From positions 17,868 to 81,867 of the forward strand of contig CANTFL010001069.1 in assembly GCA_947650285.1 (NCBI GenBank): a stretch of DNA of 64,000 bases. The letters run 5' to 3'. This document shows, piece by piece, positions 24,401 to 34,220 of the stretch; the stretch's first letter is position 1, and each line of letters opens with the position of its first letter. A program made the translations under genes and the position numbers. Source of the DNA: Hyaloperonospora brassicae (Eukaryota; Oomycota; Peronosporomycetes; Peronosporales; Peronosporaceae). The notes under the pieces are model-generated. The model worked only from the letters and a program-made list of their open reading frames with translations. It made no database searches and had not been told where the DNA came from.

Positions 24401-26015
24401 GAGACGTAAAGCAGTGTGCACATGTCAACACATTATTGTACGATTTGTGCCTTTGCAAACAAAAGCGCCGGGGCAATCTCAGAAATGGCATGGCCGTTCA
24501 TGGTACGACCAAACCTCTCCTTGTACGGAATCAGGTGGAGTTGATGATGTGATGGCAAGTGACGTAGGCCTGTAGCCATGGTCGTTGCATCGGCCTGGTC
24601 AAAAGTCTTGGCGCAAGCGTGGTGTATTCGTATACTGTAAGGCACATGCAGAAGGGTGATATCTAAAGACAACGAGGTTAGCAGGCATTGGTAGACGTTG
24701 ACAAACGTTACTCACGAATTCAAAATATGATCGCTCACTTATTCAAATTCACTCCTTTAGGTTTTGCGCTGTCAGCCAAAAGCTAACTACAATAATCACA
24801 AGTTCCACCTGCGTTACCCAAATTGCTCGTTACGATTGCAGCACGATGCAAATGACCATTGATGAGCTTTCGTGCGATTGATGTGCTCAATAAGTACAAG
24901 CGCCTTCAGCGAGCCAGACAAGTAAGCTCGTATGGATCGTTTTCTTGCGCGAGCAAGCTACGGAGTCGTATCGATCCGCCAGCTTTCATATGAACGTCGT
25001 GTAAGTAATGTGTGATGATGTTTAGTTGTGCCCTTTCCAGCAAAACAGTAAGAAGCGTATTCCTTCCCCGTACCATCAGTACCTTTGGCAATCGCAAGGC
25101 TACGATCAGCATGGAGTTGTAGCCATGTGGATGACGATTCGCTGAATGTATTTCACAGCGGCAATCGGTACATCTCCATGCCCTTAGCTCTGACACATAG
25201 CTGCGATGCGAAAGACCTTCGGGCGTGTCTTCATTTTGCTTGCTTGCCCGTTTACATGTTCGATGCCACCAAGAGCATTGGCAAGCTCTTTCTTATATCA
25301 TCTGACGCAGAGGGTGCAACCCAGCGTTGCCAAAAAAGTAATGTTAATGTCGTGCTGCCACATGTGTCTTTGGTCTGAAGTTATCATGAAATCTTGCTGC
25401 TATGATTGTGCTGTATATCATCCTAATGTGTGCTATGCTATCGTGGTCTTTCTTTCGATCCATAGTCGAACACTGATGATCGATACAGGAAACATATTGC
25501 TCTAGTCTACCGAGGACCGGCTTCATATCACAACTGCTTTGCCGTTCATGCGCTGGAGCTTCTTGCTCGATCGCACTGCGTTTTCACCTCCACTTACGGG
25601 TGTCCTAATGTTCTAACGCCGTCCAGCAGCTCGAAGTACCTGTGCAGCTATCCGTGATAGGCATCCACCGATCAGGTGAGTTCGACTATCACCTTGATCC
25701 CCAGTCAAAGCTCACGTGCAAATTATCGTCAACTTCAGTAATCAGATTGGACACGACAACGAATCATCGTCTTGGCGACAAGTGCACTGGATCTACAAAG
25801 TAGCTGAGACTCGCCCTCATTCTAGCACGTAGAGTCGTGCATTGTATCGAGTATAACATCAAGCTTCACCCGTGTGAAGCTTCTGTACAGGTTTCTTGAG
25901 CTATCAAAACCCTTTCCAGGGTGCTACGATCTGCTGCGGTTCTATTCGGCGACACGTATCAGTAGTTACCATCTGTAATCCATTTGTCTCGCCTCGTCCC
26001 ATACATAGCAATCAA

Positions 26016-26029
26016 TCATCACCCCTTTT
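26016..26029 (+). promoter_or_regulatory. Putative Inr-like promoter of helicase gene
   Basis: TCATCACCCCTTTT matches about 10 of 14 positions of the oomycete Inr/FPR consensus. It lies about 85-100 bp upstream of the first in-frame ATG at 26114. Confidence 0.35.
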
Positions 26030-26113
26030 CTAGTGGTCATAAATACCAAGCAAAGAGCTCCAGTCAATAACGGAGACCCACCCACCTTCCCCACCTATCA
26101 CTTCAAGTGTGCC

Positions 26114-27763
26114 ATGCTATTGATACGGTCTTGCGTCTACAAGGCGTGCACGACCTCCACGATCCAATACACTTGCACGGGGTCTGTCTCGTCGATGCAA
26201 TCACGAACCGCGCGCTTTTTCCAGTCTTTAGGTCTCAGCAACCATCTCGTCGATCGATTAGCTCACTTGGGTTTGGCCACCCCAACGTCTGTCCAATGCA
26301 AAGCCATTCCGTCCATTTTGATGGGCAACGACGTGGTCGTTGCTGCTGAAACCGGCGGTGGTAAGACACTGGCCTTCTTGTTGCCGATCCTCGAGCAATT
26401 TCGTCGCCGTTCGCTGCCAGTCAGTTCCATGCGCTTTCCAGCCGCTTTGGTGCTGACTACGTCACAGGAACTCGTTCGACAGGTAGTCACGGTCCTGCAT
26501 CAACTTGATCCAGAACTTGCACCATATGCAGTGAGCTTGTCGTCTTCCAGGCAGACATTACTCCAGGGCAGACGTGCGTGTCCACTGGTCATCGCGACAC
26601 CTGGAGCACTCCTGCGTGCCAGTAAACCAAGAGACTTTGCGTTCACGCAGATGGTTGTGGTTGATGAAGCTGACATGCTGCTGAGTGGCGGATTCGAAAA
26701 AGAGACCAAGCAGATTCTTGCAACGATTCGCAACCAGCCGCTACTGAAGTCCGAGCTGAATCGTTTCGAGGATGCAGACTTACAGGATCCACAGGTCCAG
26801 GACCATGATGACATTGCCACGGAACGCACGCAGACTGTATTCAGTGCAATATCCTTTCCACTCTTTTTTTCATGGATTACCTCTTACACATCTGGCCTCG
26901 TGTGTGCTAATCATGCGCGCTCCCTTAACTTCGTGAGATATGCTTTTTTACGCTTGTTGTTTTTCTTATTGTAAACGCAACGATTCCGAACTACGGCAAA
27001 CGATCAGTGCGTCACTACATCGACTACAAGTTTCCGTCGGCCGTGTTTGCTGTGACTGAGGTGCGTTGATGTAAACTGCCGGCTGTGCTTTACTCATTCT
27101 TTTGGATTCGAAACGGTGACATGTTGACATACTTTGCAGGGATTTCACCGCGTGTTGCCGAATTTGACGTTGCGTGCGCATGATCTGCAACAATTTGCGA
27201 CGAGTGGCGACTTTGAAAACGAGCAGCACGCTCGCTGCGAACTCCTGTATGACATAGTGGCTACATCGGGACCTGGTCGGGATGGCGTGGCCACAGGCCA
27301 CAAGACGCTCGTGTTCACCAACTCCATTGCCAGTGCCGACGCGCTGTTTGATTTCTTGCAAAAGGACAAGAATATGACGAACTGTGCGGTCTTTCACAAG
27401 GAGGTTGACCGAGCACAGCGTCAGCAACTTGTACAGCGACTTGACAGTGGAGCGGATGCCGACCAAGATCTTGTCGTCATTTGCACTGACATTGCAGCAC
27501 GAGGCTTAGACACTACCAAAGTGGGCCATGTCGTTCAATTTGAGTTCGCGAGTGACATTGTGAGCTACCTGCATCGCATCGGGCGTACAGGTCGTGCAGG
27601 TACAGCAGGTAATGTCAGCAGCATCGTATCGTCCGAGAACAGTCTCGTGCTTGCTAAAATCCGAGAAGCTGGGTCGTCCACGCTGCAGAATGCGTTCAGT
27701 CGTAAACGCAGTCTCCGGAAGAAGTTCAAGAAATCGCTGCAACCACGCAACAGCGACTGTTGA
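26114..27763 (+). CDS. DEAD-box RNA helicase, DDX28/RH22-like
   Basis: ATP-dependent RNA helicase of 480 residues in three exons: 26114-26848, 26977-27060 and 27140-27763. Intron 1 (26849-26976) is an AT-AC intron; intron 2 (27061-27139) is GT-AG. All helicase motifs are present: Q motif (TPTSVQ), motif I AETGGGKT at residues 78-85, TPGA at 162-165, DEAD at 184-187, motif III SAAT at 244-247 (created by splicing intron 1), LVFTNS, TDIAARGLD and HRIGRTGRAG. The form VFSAATIPNYGKRS resembles plant RH22/RH39 and DDX28 proteins, which act in organellar ribosome assembly. The N-terminus (MLLIRSCVYKACTTSTIQYT) lacks acidic residues and is Arg/Lys/Ser/Thr-rich, as expected for a mitochondrial presequence. 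The start is the first ATG in frame; a longer frame upstream begins only with GTG. The C-terminus is strongly basic. Confidence 0.93.
26849..26976 (+). other. U12-type AT-AC intron in helicase gene
   Basis: The intron begins ATATCCTTT, identical to the U12-dependent 5' splice-site consensus, and ends TAAAC. Removing it joins two phase-0 exons and rebuilds motif III. A near-perfect U12 branch sequence, TCCCTTAAC, is at 26921-26929. It lies about 47 nt from the AC end, farther than usual. A weaker candidate, TTTCTTATT (26962-26970), is close to the end. An alternative AT-AG splice at 26937 would keep the frame but insert 13 mostly hydrophobic residues. If retained, translation stops at 26972-26974. 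Confidence 0.85.
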
Positions 27764-29985
27764 TCTGCAAGCTTGCGAATCGAATGGGAAAGTGAATTCT
27801 GTTTACGACCGATTCGTCTCTCTTTGGTAAAGAACTGTCCTCTTGTGTCGTTCTCGGCACGAAAGGCAAGGCAAGCCTTCGTAGTGGTCTCCTGTTTTTC
27901 TTTTCAAGTGATGACTCAAAGATTTGCGTCAGTACATCAGCGTAGGAAAGGTGACGACCCAAGAGTCTTGTACTTGCAGTAGTAAGTCTTGCCATGTAAC
28001 GATATAGCTGCCTCGGTGCTTAGCAGCGATCGATGTACTTGACTTTTCGACTTTTACGACTTTTGGTGGGAAGGTGCAAGTATCTTTTGCTTCTCTTAAC
28101 TAACCTCAGCTTGTCGTTGTGCTTGGCGTATAGAACGACAATTTCGATGCCGTGCGGCGTGTCGACACGTAAGCACTTCGTAAAGTAAGGAATCAACTTT
28201 TGAGCGGGTCGTCGAAAATTGAGGAAAAAGTCGATCGATGCTTTATAAATGGTTTTGGACTGCATCCCATGAATGAAAGCCACGTGCGACTTGCGAGTCC
28301 AATTGACACTCCGACGTATGTGGCAGTCAAGCCACTGGACGCCGGATAAATGTTGTCGACAGTAGCAAGTTGGCAGAGGTCAGCAACAACTTTGTATCGA
28401 CTTGGGCGCGCCAATATGCTCGAGTCTCGCCATCACAGCGATATGTGACCGTCGCGATTGAAAAGGTCATTGAGAGCAGTGACATTATCGATTACACACT
28501 ACTGTCGATGGTATTGGTACGGAAAATCGTTAACATACACGAATTCGAGTTGGCCAAGTCGATCGACTACGGGGCCTCACCTTTGCACTGAATGAACTAT
28601 TCCAAACACTACAATGCAACCTACTTCAAACTTGCTGCAGCTTGCTGTTCAATCAATGCAATGTGCTTTCTTCTGCACGAAGAATACGTTATGGCTCATC
28701 TTACCATGCACTCCACAACAATACAGTCCATATTGCTACTGCACGGAAGCGATTGGCACACACGCAAACATGAGTCTTTGACGACTGCAACACGCTACTT
28801 ATTCGATCAGCTGGTATGGGCATCTTTGGGCGCGTCGTGTTTCTATTTTCCTATCTAGTCGCACTTGCCGATTGCAATGCTGCTTATTGAAACCTGCAAC
28901 TAACGCTATGATGGATCAGTCCTACCGAGCTCAATAATGCTTGACTTCGTTGGCACCGCAAGCTTCGAGCTCGATCAATGTACAAGCAGACGGATTCGTC
29001 CACGATTTAAATGACAGATTCCTTACGATCTGGGATCCGAGCACATTACAAGTGCCGAGAATAGCGAGGTTCGTTCGGTTGTTGTACACAGCTGCACACA
29101 TCCTCCCAAGAGACATTGGCCCTGCAAAACGATTTGCTGTGTACTCGCACTTTTGGTCTGACTGTGGTTACGACACCAGGGGGCTGGAACATTCATAAGC
29201 TCAGCCAAGTGCTTGCAATCGCGATAAGTTTTCGTGTGTCAAGTCCGATTTTGCCGCATTCAAGCGTGACTGCATTGGAGTCCTCTAGCGCTGCCCGACG
29301 GCAAAGAAATGCCTACTTCCCAAATTCTGCCACGTAAGCAAATCACTCAGTTGAAAGTTGGCTGCATGTTATTTCTGTACGCTGTCTACACCGTCTCGGG
29401 CTTTCCAAGATCCTGTACTTGTTTCACTCTTCTTCGCTTTTTTTGGCTACCGGGACTGTCTCGAAGCTGTCTTTGCTCTTCAAGTATATTTGCTCGTTGG
29501 TAACGATTCATAGGGAGTTCCTTCGAGACTTGTTTTCGATATTGTGCCCTTTTTGAGGTCGTGGCGTTTGCGTACACTCAGTTGTAGGATCTACAGACGA
29601 AGTGCATACGTACACCGTATGTTTATCCTCGACTGTTGCAATTGCCTTGGTCATTGTGGCCTGCTGTCGATTGCAGGCGATTTGTGTTGGATTTCCAGAT
29701 GCAGTGACATTGCAATGCAACCTGAGACCTTTTCACATCACGGAAATGAACACATTGATATGTGGACCCGCCGAGTGAACCGTTCTGCCTCCATAGTCGA
29801 AGTGCTTTGACGCACAAATATTAAATAACGTCCTAGTACATACGACATGCATGTACATATCTACCCGTGCCGTCTCGACGCATAACGCTGGATGTGCCAT
29901 CTTCGACAGAGCTAGTGCTATGCATATCCCCCACAAACTGGGACATGCAGGCCAACTCGGCTAGCTCACTCGCGCCGGCACTAGG
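27764..29985. other. Intergenic, nothing firmly supported
   Basis: Short ORFs only. Plus-strand frames at 28370-28591 and 28592-28858 are adjacent and contain fragments vaguely like ankyrin repeats (SIDYGASPLH, KLAAACCSINAMCFLL). The first has no ATG start, so a broken gene is possible but unproven. Confidence 0.5.
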
Positions 29986-32900
29986 TTAAGGCCAAAGCAA
30001 GGCGCTGAACGCCCCATTTGCTGGTACATCTTTCTGCTGACAGCGTAGACATCGCTCGCCATCCGGCTTCCGCATGCGAATCATCTCGCACATCATGCAC
30101 CGTCGCGATGGCGCTGATGCCTTAGTCTGGAATGCTGGAATGCCTCTCTGTATCGCAGGTCCCATATTTCCAGCAGCTGCGGCAGGTGCGCCAAACGGTG
30201 CCATTATAGGTGCAGGAATGAAAGCGAGGGGTTCGCTTTGAACCGCAACGGCCGGTCGCAGTGGGTCCAAAGTGATAGTAGGACCAGAAACAACAACTGT
30301 CGGAGCAGAGGATACTGTTCCACCTGACGTGACTCCACTTACCGGTGTAGCAGCAGGCTCACGGGCATTTGCATAGGAGGTCCCTCGCGTTCTCACCGGT
30401 ATGCGCGGCGACTCAGCTGAGGATGAGACACCCGTAGCATTGACGTCTGCACATCACAAGTGTTTAGTCGACAGCATATAACAGCGATGAAAGTCAACGT
30501 TCGCGCATAGTCACACAGCGCGCACCTACCACTCGTGTCCATTTCCTTACTCGGGCAACGTTTCTCCACAGTTTCTGCCAATTCGTGGCTGCCAGAAGAG
30601 ACCGGGGCGGTATCGGAATGTACTTCGGCTGAAAACAGTGACTCATCCTCCGCTGGTCCCTGGGTGGTCGAAGGCTTGTCAGCGCGAAGGCTGTCAGCAC
30701 CATCACGTGGCGCCGGCAGCTGCTCCATCGAAGGCTGGACAGGTGACGGCTGTCGTCCCGTCGACGGTGCCTCAGCAGGAGACCTAGTCGCATCATCACG
30801 TGCCACCGGTAGTTGCTCCGTCGAAGGCTGGACGGGTGACGGCTGTCGTCCCGTCGACGGCGCCTCAGCAAAAAACCTAGTAGCATCATCACGTGCCATC
30901 GGCAATCGCTTGGTCGGCGGCTGTACTACCGCTTGACGTGACTCAACTGGGGACGAAGGCCCAATCGAAGGTGACGAGGCGGCAGATACACTGTTCTCCC
31001 TATTATCATCCGGTGAACGCACTGTTCTGCTGGCTGATGGCTCGCGGCTTGAGCTTCGATGACTTTCTTCAAAATCATCATGATCATCCGACGCTCGAGT
31101 ACGCTCGACTGAAGGACGTCGCACGCCTCGACCAATGCTCAACAGAAAATACAGTGCGCTAATCGTGGCTAGACGAAAAGCCTCTCTTTTCTCTTCATGA
31201 CTGCCACTCCCGATTTCTACCTTACCGACAACAAAATTCCAGTGATGAAATCGCGTACCGCAAAAGTAATTGACCTCTCTTGACAGTGCGATCGGATTTC
31301 CCGTGCTTTTCAAATTGTTCCACGCGCGAAGAAAACAATAGCTTTCGTTTGCTTGACTGCCATACATGCTTCTGTAGTAAGCAAGAGCCGTCTCCATCTC
31401 CTCATACAACCTTAGCCATGTAATCGCCTCGCTCCGCAAACCTTTCATGACATCCAAATGCAGTAGCACTGTAGACGTACCCTCCAACGTAAGCCATTCA
31501 CGGTCTCGCACAGTCACCACTGCTTTCAAGCCATCGAACTTTACCTTCAAATCAAATGGTCTGCACATGCGCTCAATGCGCTCAATAGTTTTAACGTACC
31601 AAATCATCTTCCTCGGCTTCTTCGTAACGTTATACACCGCTTCCAGCGAATGGGGAAACTTGTAAATAAACACTGACAGCAAATGTGGTAGAAAACTCTC
31701 GCGATAGGAAAACGTTGGTGCATCGTCCTCAATGTCATCGTGACCGCTTTTTCTCGGTTCGTGATTCACACGCTGATCACTCCGGCAAGATGCCGATGCA
31801 TGCTGGGGCGGTGGTGGCTCTTTGTGTGCGGGCTTTTTTCGGTTGGGCTGTTCATATGAAGACGGTGATGACCTCACATAAGTATCCGTAGAGTACTCAA
31901 AGCCACTGCTTCTAACACCGGCCGTAAAAGCGTCCTGTTGTCGGAGTAAAGTGCGTTCACGTGGCGACAAAAAGTTCCGGTCTTTCCAATGCCCGGACGC
32001 TGATCTTTCAAGCGCACTGCCAACTTTCGGTCTTTCCCGATACTGCATCGCGTCTTCCTCGGCTCCTGAATGCGATCGTTGATTCTTTGCATCAACTTCC
32101 GGGTAATGCCTACGTGTGTCCACAACCAAACGAGACTCCGCGTAAGATAACAACGGAGCACCGTCGTTGCGATACCTAGGCGGGCCTGTCGGACAAGCCG
32201 GAACCATCGAGATTCCCAAGGCATGATCATCACTCACAATACTAACACGTTCCGGCGATGACATCCGCGGCGGTGGAAAGTTAGTCTGGTGTCCCGGTAG
32301 TTGCCGTTCGCTGACACCTTTCTTGCTCTTCAAATAGGCCAAGGTAGAAATCCGAGATACATCGCATGCCGCGGGTGCTGTTGTGGCGGGTAAGTCAATG
32401 GCAGCTGGCGCCGCAAATGACTTTGCAGACAACGGCGAGGAGGTCACAGTCCTAGCAGCTGGCCGTGATACCGGCAGTGGGGCCGAAACAAAAGTCTGCG
32501 GTGGTAGCAGTGGTGGTGGTGGTAGTGGGGCCGTAACCGAAGTCTGCCGTGGTGGCGGCGGTGGCGGTGGTGGGGCCATAACCGAAGTCTGATGTGGTAG
32601 CGGTGTTGGAGCCGCAACCGAAGCCTGAGGTGGTAGCGGTGGCCATGGCCTTTTATACTGTGGTGATGATGGCTGTTGTCGTGTAGTCGATACAAACGTA
32701 GGTAATGCTTTTGCCGGCAACACAGAAGAAGCAGGCGCCGCCGATACTGGCAATACCGGGAACTTCGACATACTCAGAGGTCTTGGTCGGGGGTTCGAGG
32801 GCCTCAATCCATTTGACACCGATCGGTTTCCATTCTGGACGTATCGTCCTCCACCGGTAGATTTTGCTGATTTAGCAACACCAAGAGGCACAAGGTCTGC

Positions 32901-33980
32901 ATCCATGTTCCTCCTGATCTGCTGCACAGAAGTCCGCTCTTGACTCGGTGTGGCCCTGGGAATTGTCCAACTCGCATCAGCTGATGACGCTGCAGGAGGA
33001 GTAGCAACATGCTTTGGTGACGACGAGACAAAGCGAGGCGAAGCGGCCTTACCCGTACTCAGACGGCCATCTAGTCGACGCCGTTTCACTCGTAAACTGC
33101 TGCTCCCGATTCCCGGTTTTCCGTCACCACTCGTCTCTGTAGATAGCTGCACCCGCAACAACGTCTTCTTCGCTGCTTTGTCTGTATGCGCTCCGAGCTC
33201 GTCCACGGCCGACACGCTCGACGGTGTCAGGCCACCCGAGCGCAGCCGACCGACCAAACTGTCCATCTCTTGACCATCTCGAGTCCGTTTCACTCTTTTG
33301 TCTCGCTTTTTCTTTTCCTCGCCCTCGTCTTCTGCTTCCTTCTCCCCCTCCTCCTCCTCCTCGTCGACGTCGTCCGCTGCTTGCTCACTGTCCATTTGTC
33401 TCACCACTTTTTTCCGCTTTTTCTTGCGAGGTGTCGCCTCTTTCTCGCTCTCTCGCGGACTTTTCACACTGCTCCGCCGCTTCTCGTCACTTGCTTCTGC
33501 ACCCGCTGCCACCCGTGCTACCGTCAGCCCCTTGTTCTTCCTACCGTTGTTGTGCCCAGTAGCACGTGGACTCGCTTGCACTTCCGCGGGCGTCTGCGTG
33601 TCGTTGCTCTTGTCTTTCCGCTTCCGTCGCTTGATCACGAGCGACAAGGGCTTCGTGTCCTCCTCGTCCTCCTCGGCCTGTGCGTTCGCCAGACACTGCA
33701 GCTTCAGCGCTCGGTACCGCTGGCACATGCGCTTGTCTTCGCAAAAACTCGCGTACCGATTGGCCAAAACTTTGCGGCAAAAGGGGTTTCCGCACGCGGC
33801 CGAGCGGGTCGTCTCGTCTTGCGCGCTGTCCTCCTGCTCCTCGTCGCACGCGTCCTGCCTCGTGCTCTTTGCATTCAGACCGTGAAGCGCCAGTCGACGT
33901 ACGTTGACGCCGCCGGCCGAGACGGGCGCGGACTTGCGCGCCGATTGCCACTGCTGCCGAAGGTCCTTCGTGGTCGCCAT
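29986..33980 (-). CDS. Large low-complexity protein with dsRBD-like segment and Cys clusters
   Basis: Two exons, 30530-33980 and 29986-30446, flank an 83-nt intron (GTAGGT donor, GTGCAG acceptor) and give 1303 residues. The ATG at 33980 is the first in frame; the longer frame upstream starts with TTG. Features in order: a Cys cluster at 63-86 (C-x4-C-x11-C-x5-C); Lys/Glu-rich nuclear-signal-like stretches (RKKKRKK, KKKRDKRVKR); a Pro-rich repeat region around 450-500; a globular segment at about 755-945. The end of that segment (FVVGKVEIGSGSHEEKREAF, then helical ATISALYFLL) resembles the end of a double-stranded-RNA-binding domain. After a 31-residue tandem repeat, the C-terminus has C-x2-C-x12-C-x2-C (about 1267-1286), a plausible zinc site. 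I do not recognise the family. A nuclear RNA-related role is an inference. The gene is downstream of CRM1 on the same strand, 240 bp from its stop. Confidence 0.85.
30700..30910 (-). repeat. 93-bp coding tandem repeat (about 2.3 units)
   Basis: Inside the large protein gene. Each unit encodes 31 residues containing RDDATR...AEAPSTGRQPSPVQPS. The period is 93 bp (compare TGCTCC at 30721 and 30814), so copy changes keep the frame. Units differ at several sites. Confidence 0.8.
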
Positions 33981-34087
33981 GACCCGATAGTTGTTTGGTT
34001 TCTGCTGGAAAAAAGCAAGAGTGATGGTCACGGCCAGTGAAAACCGGCTAAGTTGTCGCAAATTGACTAAAACAACGCGGCTTTACG

Positions 34088-34100
34088 CAGCAAAATGAAC
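34088..34100 (-). promoter_or_regulatory. Putative Inr promoter of large protein gene
   Basis: On the minus strand, GTTCATTTTGCTG matches the oomycete Inr (YTCATTYYNC), about 110-120 bp upstream of the ATG at 33980. The space between CRM1's stop and this ATG is only 240 bp, so the promoter must lie here or overlap CRM1's 3' UTR. Confidence 0.35.
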
Positions 34101-34220
34101 GCGTTCGCTCGCGTCGAGCCCTTTTTTATTTTTAGCACGTGTGTCTCTCTCGGTGGTGCCGTCATGGTGGACAACAAGTCTGCCTCGTTGCTAGTACTTA
34201 CTCTGTGTGATAAAACGGAC

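Larger units (their letters stand above)
20112..26015. other. Long gene-poor stretch
   Basis: About 5.9 kb with only short, overlapping ORFs. A minus-strand frame at 24906-25196 and another at 24433-24672 contain stretches faintly like ankyrin repeats (TLLTVLLERAQLNIITHYL, DITLLHV), too weak to call. Nothing else is recognised apart from the two repeats listed separately. Confidence 0.55.

Noticed and set aside
26844..26937. GT-AG splicing in the helicase (donor GTGCAA at 26844)
   Set aside because: It shifts the frame and destroys motif III, unlike the AT-AC solution.
33186..34040. 284-codon plus-strand ORF
   Set aside because: Antisense to the charged N-terminal part of the large protein gene; composition follows the opposite-strand codons.
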